Origin: an uncultured Saprospiraceae bacterium
GTDB taxonomy: Bacteria > Bacteroidota > Bacteroidia > Chitinophagales > Saprospiraceae
NCBI GenBank assembly: GCA_937872385.1
Contig: CALMSO010000005.1
Location: forward strand, 62,001-126,000
Reading direction: 5' to 3'
Length of the DNA: 64,000 nucleotides
The stretch's first letter is position 1. Each line of letters starts with the position of its first letter. The position numbers and the translations under genes are program-made. The notes beneath the pieces were generated by a model. The model searched no databases, had not been told where the DNA came from, and saw nothing but the letters and a program-made list of their open reading frames with translations. Below are positions 43,311 to 50,579 of this stretch, piece after piece.

Positions 43311-44225
43311 ATGAAGTTTTCAGAAGATACGTCGCCGCGGCCTCAAGTTCCGGTTTTTCCACCCATGGCGGCACTTTTATTATTGGTGATGACGGCTTTG
43401 GTGGGCAGTTTGCTGGGCAGTGGCATGGCTTATGCTTGGTGCACGGCAAAAGGATACGATTTGCCGGGGCTGCTGGCCGGTTTCGGAGCGGATAGCCCGC
43501 GGCCAGAGCGCGACGCCATTCGCATCGTCAATGTGTTCAGTCAGCTGTGTTCTTTTTTGCTGCCGGCGGTTCTTACTGGTATTTTGTTGTACCGCCGCCA
43601 CTGGATGGCTTATTTCAAATTACATACCATGCCCGGCTGGCTCATAGCTGCCGCAGGCATTGGTTTTGTGCTGGTATCTTTTCCATTTGTACAATTGACG
43701 TACTGGCTGAATCACGCCCTGCCGCTGCCCGGCCAGTTTATGGAAATGGAAAAAGCGGCCGGACAAATGATCAAAGGCATTTTAGTCATGGACAGTCCTG
43801 CGGAGTTGTGGCTCAATCTCATCGTCATTGGCTTAATACCGGCACTGGGCGAAGAACTGCTCTTCCGGGGCGTCGTGCAGCAGCAATTGCGCAAGGCTTT
43901 TGCCAATCCGGTGCTCGCCATTTGGGCTACAGCCATTATTTTCAGCGCTATTCACATGCAGTTTGCCGGTTTTCTACCGCGCATGGTGCTCGGCGCTACG
44001 CTGGGCTATCTATTTTACTGGACAAACAGCCTCTGGATGCCAGTGCTGGCTCATTTTCTGACCAATGCCTTGCAGGTGATTGCACAATATGCCTCCGGGG
44101 GCAAACTGGCGCAAGCAGAGATTACCAAGCCGGAAATGATTAACTGGCTGGCAGCCGCCCTTTCGCTGGCTTTGATGCTGGCGCTGGGGCATTATCTGTG
44201 GCGAAGTAGGCAGGTAAAAGTGTGA
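43311..44225 (+). CDS. CPBP-family intramembrane metalloprotease
   Basis: A 304-residue inner-membrane protein of the CAAX protease/bacteriocin-processing (Abi) family. Hydrophobic helices appear near 20-40, 75-95, 108-130, 165-180, 200-220, 225-240 and 270-295. The catalytic motifs are E181, E182 and R186 in GEELLFRG, H215 in IFSAIHMQFAG, and H248 in VLAHFLTNA. In bacteria the family processes peptides or prenylated targets, often with unknown substrates. It lies 66 bp before cdsA on the same strand, suggesting a shared transcript rather than a shared function. Confidence 0.9.
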   Translation: MKFSEDTSPRPQVPVFPPMAALLLLVMTALVGSLLGSGMAYAWCTAKGYDLPGLLAGFGADSPRPERDAIRIVNVFSQLCSFLLPAVLTGILLYRRHWMAYFKLHTMPGWLIAAAGIGFVLVSFPFVQLTYWLNHALPLPGQFMEMEKAAGQMIKGILVMDSPAELWLNLIVIGLIPALGEELLFRGVVQQQLRKAFANPVLAIWATAIIFSAIHMQFAGFLPRMVLGATLGYLFYWTNSLWMPVLAHFLTNALQVIAQYASGGKLAQAEITKPEMINWLAAALSLALMLALGHYLWRSRQVKV

Positions 44226-44291
44226 TGGCTGTAGTCGTTCAAGGTACCTGTGGCGATTCAGAATGAAAATATTGAAAATCAAAATGATGCT

Positions 44292-45113
44292 ATGAAAAGC
44301 AGGGTTTATACGGCCGTTATCTTAGTAGCAGCTACGCTGGCGAGTATTTATCTGAGCGAATATACATTCGTGCTGCTGTTTGGGGGCATTGCGGGGCTTT
44401 GCTTGTGGGAATTGCTGGGGCTGGTGCTCCCCAATGAAAAAAAACGCGACCTCTCGCGCCGAGTGATGGGGTTGCTACTGGGGCTGACGCCTTACATTGC
44501 TATGGGGCTGATACAGTTGGGCTTTGCGCCGCTGCGCCTGCGGGCCGAATGGGTACTGCTGTTTTTTCCGTTCGTGTTTTTGGCTTTTATCTTTGAATTG
44601 TTTGCCCGTTCTGATCGCCCGTTTCAAAATGTGGCCTACGTTATTTTGGGTGTCATTTATATCGGTGTGCCCTTTTCTATGCTCGAAATGGTTGCCTTTC
44701 AGGATGGCCGCTACGAACCCAACATCGTGCTGGGGCTGATGGTGCTCAACTGGGTGAACGACACGGCGGCCTATCTCGTGGGGTCGCGCCAGGGCAAAAC
44801 CCCGCTTCTGCCGCGCATTTCACCAAAAAAAACCTGGGAAGGCTCAATGGGTGGTGCTATTTTTACCCTGCTGACCTGCATGGGGCTGGCGGTGCTGATG
44901 CCGCAGCGTTGCTGTGTGGACTGGGCGGTGCTGGCAGTGATTATCATTATATTCGGTACCCTCGGCGATCTGGTAGAATCCATGCTCAAACGCAGCGTAC
45001 AAACCAAAGACTCCGGCAGCCTACTGCCTGGGCATGGCGGCCTGCTTGATCGGTTTGATTCCTTTCTTTTTATGTTGCCTTTTGCCACTATTTACCTGCT
45101 TTGGGTGCGTTAG
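44292..45113 (+). CDS. cdsA: Phosphatidate cytidylyltransferase
   Basis: An inner-membrane enzyme of 273 residues that makes CDP-diacylglycerol from phosphatidate and CTP, the branch point of phospholipid synthesis. The start at 44292 (MKSRVYTAVILVAATLA) puts the first transmembrane helix at the N-terminus; the open frame begins 14 codons earlier. About seven hydrophobic helices are visible. The family signature near the end is complete: KRSVQTKDSGSLLPGHGG, then LLDRFDS. It follows the CPBP gene closely and converges on metZ across the second 8-bp array. Confidence 0.95.
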   Translation: MKSRVYTAVILVAATLASIYLSEYTFVLLFGGIAGLCLWELLGLVLPNEKKRDLSRRVMGLLLGLTPYIAMGLIQLGFAPLRLRAEWVLLFFPFVFLAFIFELFARSDRPFQNVAYVILGVIYIGVPFSMLEMVAFQDGRYEPNIVLGLMVLNWVNDTAAYLVGSRQGKTPLLPRISPKKTWEGSMGGAIFTLLTCMGLAVLMPQRCCVDWAVLAVIIIIFGTLGDLVESMLKRSVQTKDSGSLLPGHGGLLDRFDSFLFMLPFATIYLLWVR

Positions 45114-45130
45114 GGGGTGAAAGGTTGAAC

Positions 45131-45210
45131 CATGAAACCATGAAACAATGAAACCATGAAACAATGAAACCATGAAACAATGAAACCATGAAACAATGAA
45201 ACCATGAAAC
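45131..45210. repeat. Tandem array of 8-bp unit CCATGAAA, 10 copies
   Basis: Ten consecutive 8-bp units in 80 bp. After the first two, CCATGAAA and CAATGAAA alternate regularly, so the higher-order unit here is 16 bp. The array lies between the stops of two converging genes (cdsA and metZ). It shares unit and phase with the array at 32239-32366. Confidence 0.9.
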
Positions 45211-45227
45211 CATCTAAAATCTATTGT

Positions 45228-46403
45228 CTAAATTATAGCTCCCTGCACATCCCGCTGAATATCCTCGATATGCTCCAGCCCAACCGAAATACGAATTAGC
45301 CCAGGCGTGATGCCTACCCGCAAGCGCTCCTCCTCCGTCAGTCGGGCGTGGGTGGTAGAGGCCGGATGCGTAGCAATGGTGCGGGTATCGCCCAAATTAG
45401 CCGAGAAAGAAATCATTTGCAAACGATTGAGAAACTGCCGCCCTGCATCGAGGCCGCCTTTGAGTTCAAACGATACCAGACCGCCACCGAGGCGCATCTG
45501 CTGGCGCGCCAGTTCATACTGCGGGTGCGAAGGCAAGTACGGATATTTTACATAAGCTACTTCCGGAAGTGTTTCTAACCATTGAGCCAGCGCTAAGGCC
45601 GTGCGGCAATGTTGTTCCATACGTACCGCTAAGGTTTCCAAGCTTTTAGAAAGCAGCCAGCCATGAAAAGGCGACAGCGCCGGGCCAGTATGCCGCGCCA
45701 TGAAGCGCACTTCTTTAATCGCCGCTGCCGACCCCAGCACCGCACCCGCCAGCACGCGCCCCTGCCCATCAATGAATTTTGTAGCCGAATGGGTCACAAT
45801 ATGCGCGCCGAGGCGAATCGGATTTTGTAAATAAGGCGTAGCAAAACAATTATCCACATTTAGTAGAATATGATGTCGGTTGGCCAATGCTGCCAGCCAC
45901 GCGATGTCTATGATGTCAATAGCTGGATTGGAGGGTGTTTCGATAAAAATCATGCGGGTATTGGGCTGAATAGCCCGCTCAAACTGGGCAGGCTCCTGCA
46001 CATCTACGTAGGTATGCGTCACGCCCCAGCGCGGCAGCAGTTGTGTCAAAATCTGGTGGGTAGAGCCAAAAAGCGAGCGCGCCGCTACAATGTGATCGCC
46101 GCTGCGCACAAAAGCCGCCATACTCAAAAACATAGCCGCCATGCCAGAGGCAGTGGCCACGCCGTCTTCCGCGCCTTCGAGCCGGCAGAGCTTTTCAATA
46201 AATTCGTCATTGTTCGGATTGGAAAAACGCGAATAAATATTGCCCGGTATTTCGTCTGCGAACAGCGCCCGCGCCTGCTCCGCATCGTCAAAGACAAAAC
46301 TCGACGTGAGATAAAGCGGAGCCGAGTGCTCGCGCTGGGGGCTGCGCTCCATAGCTGTGCGAATGGCTAAAGTTTCAAAATGCGCCGAAGGGTCTTGCTG
46401 CAT
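45228..46403 (-). CDS. metZ: O-succinylhomoserine sulfhydrylase-type PLP enzyme
   Basis: A cytoplasmic pyridoxal-phosphate enzyme of the Cys/Met metabolism family, 391 residues. It probably makes homocysteine from O-succinyl- or O-acetylhomoserine and sulfide. The PLP lysine is K209 in THSATKFIDGQGR. The phosphate-binding segment is ASGMAAMFLSM near 85-95, and the YSRFSNPNNDEFIEKL segment near 58 is typical. The IDGQGRVLAGAVLG continuation fits the MetZ branch better than cystathionine gamma-synthase or gamma-lyase, but these cannot be fully excluded. It stands alone on the minus strand. Confidence 0.85.
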   Translation of the reverse strand: MQQDPSAHFETLAIRTAMERSPQREHSAPLYLTSSFVFDDAEQARALFADEIPGNIYSRFSNPNNDEFIEKLCRLEGAEDGVATASGMAAMFLSMAAFVRSGDHIVAARSLFGSTHQILTQLLPRWGVTHTYVDVQEPAQFERAIQPNTRMIFIETPSNPAIDIIDIAWLAALANRHHILLNVDNCFATPYLQNPIRLGAHIVTHSATKFIDGQGRVLAGAVLGSAAAIKEVRFMARHTGPALSPFHGWLLSKSLETLAVRMEQHCRTALALAQWLETLPEVAYVKYPYLPSHPQYELARQQMRLGGGLVSFELKGGLDAGRQFLNRLQMISFSANLGDTRTIATHPASTTHARLTEEERLRVGITPGLIRISVGLEHIEDIQRDVQGAII

Positions 46404-46570
46404 GAATGTTGGTTTATAAATTTGTAACGCTTATAATAAAGAGGGCGTAAATGTATTTTTTTAAACTTATAATTAACGGGAAGATTGTTAATTATTGCTG
46501 CGGCATTTTTATTCTGATAATCAGTTATTTATGATTTTTCTACTAAAAATGATTACGCCCGGGTATTTAA

Positions 46571-47491
46571 TCAAAAATCTACTTTGGCTTTTTCCACCAA
46601 TTGATCTTTTTTCCAGATACCACTTTGCACAATTTGCCCTTTGGTATTAATAATAAACCCTTCACCGTGCCGCAGGTCTTCTTCCCAGAAACCTTTATAA
46701 TAATCGCCATTTTTCCAGTAATAAGTACCAAAGCCGTGCCGTTTATTATTTACAAAAGTACCTTCAAATTTTTCACCATTCGGATATTCATACAGCCCAA
46801 GTCCGTGTTTTTCACCATCCTTCCAGTAGCCGGTATAGGCGATACCATTCGCCCACAGCCCTGCGCCATAACCATTAGCTTTACCATTTTTCACTTCCCC
46901 CATGTAAATAATATCTACGTTGGATGGACTTTTAAATTTTAATACCTGCTTAGTTTCGGCTTTTTGTTCCAGCTCGGCTATTTGCGCTGCCTGTCCTTCT
47001 ATTTTTTCCAATTGTGCAGCAATGGCACTATCCCGATACGCCAATTGTAATGCATAAAACTGCTCCAAAGCCTGCTTCGATTCGGATAAAATCTCCACAT
47101 TTTTTTGTAATTCCATGATGCGCTGTTGCTGGTTATTGATAGTCGCGTTGTCTGTTTGGCGTACCCGCTGATAATAACCAAGCAAAGACTGGAGCGAGTC
47201 GCGTGCGGCTGCTTCCTCCCGGCTGATGCTATCTACTTCTTCGAGGTGCGCTATACGCAACTCCACCGCCGATAAAAAAAGTGGATACTGATCGGTAGTT
47301 TGCCAAGCAGCACGGGCATCATCGGGGCGTGCACTAAAGTAAAGACTGTCGGCTTGCAACAGCGTTTCGGACTGCTCCTGGAGTAAGCCAAGCTGGGCTA
47401 CGTCCTCTTGCAGGCGGTTGTTTTGATACAAAAGGTAAATAGCCACAACAAGAAATAAAAACAACAGTAAATAAGGAAATATTTTTTTCAT
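46571..47491 (-). CDS. Membrane-anchored coiled-coil protein with MORN repeats
   Basis: A 306-residue protein. Residues 6-23 (PYLLLFLFLVVAIYLLY) form one membrane anchor without a clear cleavage site. About 25-185 is a long coiled coil rich in Gln, Leu and Glu (NNQQQRIMELQKNVEIL, AAQLEKIEGQAAQIAELEQK). From about 195 there are about five MORN repeats of the form YxGxxKxGxxxGxGxxxxxxG (GEVKNGKANGYGAGLWANG, GYWKDGEKHGLGLYEYPNG, GTFVNNKRHGFGTYYWKNG). MORN repeats are thought to bind lipid or protein. The likely place is periplasmic, tethered to the inner membrane. Function is unknown. Confidence 0.85.
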   Translation of the reverse strand: MKKIFPYLLLFLFLVVAIYLLYQNNRLQEDVAQLGLLQEQSETLLQADSLYFSARPDDARAAWQTTDQYPLFLSAVELRIAHLEEVDSISREEAAARDSLQSLLGYYQRVRQTDNATINNQQQRIMELQKNVEILSESKQALEQFYALQLAYRDSAIAAQLEKIEGQAAQIAELEQKAETKQVLKFKSPSNVDIIYMGEVKNGKANGYGAGLWANGIAYTGYWKDGEKHGLGLYEYPNGEKFEGTFVNNKRHGFGTYYWKNGDYYKGFWEEDLRHGEGFIINTKGQIVQSGIWKKDQLVEKAKVDF

Positions 47492-47569
47492 TTTTTAATC
47501 ATTGGATGAATAATCAAAATTGCATCCGATATTTACAATACACATCATAAAACACTAAATAACTTTCGT

Positions 47570-48406
47570 TTAATCTGTAAATCGAACTTTGTATTGTTCC
47601 CCTTTCCCGACGCTGGTTAGGTTATCTACGTACATTCCAAGCATAAAGCCTCGCCCATGGTCAAACTCGATACCGGTAGCACCCCGCGTACGAAAACGAT
47701 CTACATAGCGCGCTTCCACACGTAAGGCATTAAAAAAGCGATAGCCAACGCCGACGTACAAACGATTCTGATTGAAGGTATTATACAATACATTTTTTCC
47801 TAAATTCAGCCCAATTTCGTTAGAAACAGCCGTGTACCACGTTTTGTCTTGATAAAAATCATTGCCCGTCAGCACATACCGGATGCGATAACGAAAACGA
47901 AAACGAGAAAGATAACGATAATCATCCGTGCCGGGTATTTCTTGCCATCGTAGCTCATAACGATAACGCCAAGTGTGCATCCATTTACCATTCAAACTTT
48001 TTTGATGATGAAAAAACTGAAATGTGGTACGCCATTCGTGATAGGAGGGCCGAATTACATCTTCTGGCTTGCCAATGTATTCATTCGTATTCATATAGCC
48101 CAAAGGCGAAATGGACAGGCGGGCATAGGGCGAAAACTGATAATGCACCCAGGGCCGGAGGCTCTCGCGGAGTGGCTCGGCGAACATACTTTTATCCACC
48201 AAGCCTGATTTGCGCCGATATACAAAATCAAGCCCCAGGCCCCACCGAAAATTTTTGTCTAATTGATTAAGCTCTGTTTTAGACCAAAAAACATTATGCG
48301 GATAAATAATTTTTCCATCCGGAGTATCTTGTGCATTTAGTAATGATGCAGCACTTGATAATAACAGTACCCACATCATTATAATAATAGTTTGTAAATA
48401 ATACAT
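47570..48406 (-). CDS. DUF2490-type outer-membrane protein
   Basis: A 278-residue exported protein with a signal peptide ending near AASLLNAQ (residue 25); the ATGs at codons 1, 10 and 11 are all usable. The mature part has many amphipathic strands: FRWGLGLDFVYRRK, RPWVHYQFSPYARLSISPLGYM, WMHTWRYRYELRWQE, RFRFRYRIRYVLTG, NRLYVGVGYRFF, RVEARYVDRFR. This Arg/Tyr-rich pattern with HNVFW near the start matches DUF2490, predicted outer-membrane barrels of unknown role. It follows the MORN gene in genome order with a 78-bp gap and is on the same strand. Confidence 0.78.
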   Translation of the reverse strand: MYYLQTIIIMMWVLLLSSAASLLNAQDTPDGKIIYPHNVFWSKTELNQLDKNFRWGLGLDFVYRRKSGLVDKSMFAEPLRESLRPWVHYQFSPYARLSISPLGYMNTNEYIGKPEDVIRPSYHEWRTTFQFFHHQKSLNGKWMHTWRYRYELRWQEIPGTDDYRYLSRFRFRYRIRYVLTGNDFYQDKTWYTAVSNEIGLNLGKNVLYNTFNQNRLYVGVGYRFFNALRVEARYVDRFRTRGATGIEFDHGRGFMLGMYVDNLTSVGKGEQYKVRFTD

Positions 48407-48458
48407 ACAGAATAGTTGTTGTAAATAAAAATTATGACCTTTACTCCTGCATGATACT

Positions 48459-49070
48459 TCAATGCATCCGGTCGCCGCGCAATGCTAAGTTTTTCATTAC
48501 ATCAGCTTCATAAGCTAAATATTCCTGCCAGCGTTTTTTTACGGCTGCTTCGGGGGCGTAGCGTTTGGCCAAATCAATAAAAAGTACATAATGCCCGGCC
48601 TCAGCCACCATAAATTTGTGATACCAGTCGCGCAGTGGTACATCGTTTATATGTAAGCTCAGCAGCCGAAACCGCTCGCAACTGCGGGCTTCGATCAGCG
48701 CACAGGTGAGCAGTTTTTCTAACAGGGCAGCTTCGCGGCCGCCGCCTTTTTGCTGAAAAGCCAGCAAGGCATTGACGTACTCGTCTTTGCGTTGTTTACC
48801 CAATTGCAAATTGCGCTTTTTCAACTCCGCCAGCACCATGCGGAAATGCCCCCACTCTTCGGTGACGATGGGCGCCAGCGCTGCTACCAGCTCCTCCTTG
48901 TCCGAGTATTGCTGTATCAGCGAAATACAGGCTGTGGCTGCTTTTTGCTCGCAATAGGCATGATCGGTCAGTATTTCCGTGAGGTCTTTTTCCGCCAGAT
49001 CCACCCAGCGCGGGTCGGTTGGTAGTTTTAGCCCCAGCATTTGCACGGATTGTAATTGTTCGTTTATCAT
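48459..49070 (-). CDS. miaE: tRNA-(ms2io6A)-hydroxylase-like diiron protein
   Basis: A 203-residue ferritin-like protein of the MiaE family, which hydroxylates the isopentenyl group of ms2i6A at tRNA position 37. The six diiron ligands can be placed at E41, E72, H75, E127, E157 and H160 (HAYCEQKAA, EEWGHFRMV, ALIEARSCERF, AEAGHYVLF). Length and motif spacing match. Codon 11 (MLGLKLPTDPRW) is another possible start. In Bacteroidota the family is common and its exact chemistry is less tested than in Salmonella. Confidence 0.85.
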   Translation of the reverse strand: MINEQLQSVQMLGLKLPTDPRWVDLAEKDLTEILTDHAYCEQKAATACISLIQQYSDKEELVAALAPIVTEEWGHFRMVLAELKKRNLQLGKQRKDEYVNALLAFQQKGGGREAALLEKLLTCALIEARSCERFRLLSLHINDVPLRDWYHKFMVAEAGHYVLFIDLAKRYAPEAAVKKRWQEYLAYEADVMKNLALRGDRMH

Positions 49071-49160
49071 TTCAATATGTAGTATTTAACATCATAAGTC
49101 ACCAGACCTAATTAAAAAAAACATAAGCTCTGATTACCAATTTTATAAATATTCACGCAA

Positions 49161-49190
49161 TAACAAGATAATAACGCCCCATTACTTACT
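49161..49190. repeat. Dispersed intergenic word, family E
   Basis: TAACAAGATAATAACGCCCC followed by ATTACTTAC. It shares the composite seen at 3081-3117 and runs over the stop codon of the minus-strand gene that ends at 49186. Confidence 0.4.
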
Positions 49191-50376
49191 TTTCAAGGCA
49201 TTTTAATTGTTTAATAAAAAAGTCGAGATTAAAGACTTCATATTCTTCATAACCGCTGCTCCAAAACATGATAATACTGTCTAATTCGCTATTGCGCAAG
49301 GTGCTCAGTTGCCCCCGGTCAATGGTATAATGCACATGATAAGTGAGCAATTCGCGCTCGGTATCATAACTGCCCTTGTCCATCCGGCCAGCATTCAGGG
49401 TAATAAATTCTTCGTTTAAAGTTTTGATAATCAACACACTACCTTTTTCTATAAAACCGTAAGCCTCGCGGGCATTCGGATAGGCAAAAGTAAATTGCAG
49501 GGACAAAAAGCGAAAACCGGCCATAGCCGACAAAAAGCCCTCGCAGCGGAGATACTCCTTATCTTTTAAGTAGCTGCGCAGGCGCTCGTCGGTATGGGTG
49601 AACAGCAGCTCCTGCTCCATGTCGCGGCGCCAGTGTCCATTGGTTTCGTCGGTACCATCAAACAGCACATTGCAGACCTGAGCCGGCGGGTTGACCATCA
49701 CATTGTCTGGGTGGCGCAGGCTACCGGTGGCTTCGTCGAGCGCAACAATATTTTTATAAAAATCATCCAGCAATGGCTCGCTGCCTTTGGGTTGGGCAAT
49801 GCTGACTGATTGCTGGGCGCGGAGCTCCTGCAAATAATTTCCCTTGCGGGTCAATGCTTCGGTTTTGGCAGCTTCTTCGCGGGCTAAGGCCGCCTCGCGG
49901 GCGGTTTCTTGCTCGGTTTTGCGGGCGGCATTGAGGCGAATTTCAAGATGCCGGATCGTTTCGTCCGAAGCCTTTTGCTGCCGGGCGCTATTCATTTCTG
50001 TTTCTAATTTCTGGCGTTGCTGGGTGGCTTCGGCAGCCCGCTGGTTGATAACTGCCACGGCATCGTCGGCTATTTGGGCGCGGCGTACAAATATTTTCCG
50101 GGCATCTTCGTCGGTAGTGACATAGACGTTGTCCATTGGCAATACCGTTCCGGCAAAGGTCGGGTACTTATCGCCGATTTCTGAAGGCTGATAGCCCGGC
50201 GAGTCTTGCGGATCAAACAAGGCATCGGCTGGCACGCCGAAATTTGGGAAGTACTGCCAGTTGCCATCCGGATGTACGATTATTTTCTCGCCGCGCTCGT
50301 TCGTTCTTGATTCTTGGGCAAGGGCCGGTAAAACGGGCCAGGTTAGGCAGAGCCACAAAAAATGTTTAATTTGCAT
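49186..50376 (-). CDS. Secreted coiled-coil protein of unknown function
   Basis: A 396-residue exported protein. The start at 50376 gives a signal peptide, MQIKHFLWLCLTWPVLPALAQ; the open frame runs 25 codons further upstream without a signal. After ERGEKIIVHPDGNWQYFPNFG comes an alanine- and glutamate-rich coiled coil at about 95-195 (AAEATQQRQKLETEMNSARQ, AAREAALAREEAAKTEAL). The C-terminal half is globular with FLSAMAGFRFLSLQFTF and HYTIDRGQLSTLRNSELD. No family was recognised. HPDGNWQY-type starts occur in other exported Bacteroidota proteins. It is divergent from the prolyl-oligopeptidase-like gene. Confidence 0.7.
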   Translation of the reverse strand: MQIKHFLWLCLTWPVLPALAQESRTNERGEKIIVHPDGNWQYFPNFGVPADALFDPQDSPGYQPSEIGDKYPTFAGTVLPMDNVYVTTDEDARKIFVRRAQIADDAVAVINQRAAEATQQRQKLETEMNSARQQKASDETIRHLEIRLNAARKTEQETAREAALAREEAAKTEALTRKGNYLQELRAQQSVSIAQPKGSEPLLDDFYKNIVALDEATGSLRHPDNVMVNPPAQVCNVLFDGTDETNGHWRRDMEQELLFTHTDERLRSYLKDKEYLRCEGFLSAMAGFRFLSLQFTFAYPNAREAYGFIEKGSVLIIKTLNEEFITLNAGRMDKGSYDTERELLTYHVHYTIDRGQLSTLRNSELDSIIMFWSSGYEEYEVFNLDFFIKQLKCLEK

Positions 50377-50579
50377 GATAATCAGGGTATTGTTACAGAA
50401 CGAATATGGATTAGTCAGGTGCGTGCCGGGCTGGGGTTTGTCTTTTGTCAAAACGTTTTATTCCTTAGAATCGCTTGTGCAAATGAGGAAATCTGTCTGT
50501 AAATTGACGCAAAAATAAGGAAAAGCTCGCTATAAATCAGTTTACTGACCGTCAATTGCAATAAAATTATTCAACAACT

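Noticed and set aside
45131..45210. Iterons or a replication origin
   Set aside because: Units are contiguous 8-mers without DnaA-box sequence and no replication gene is nearby.
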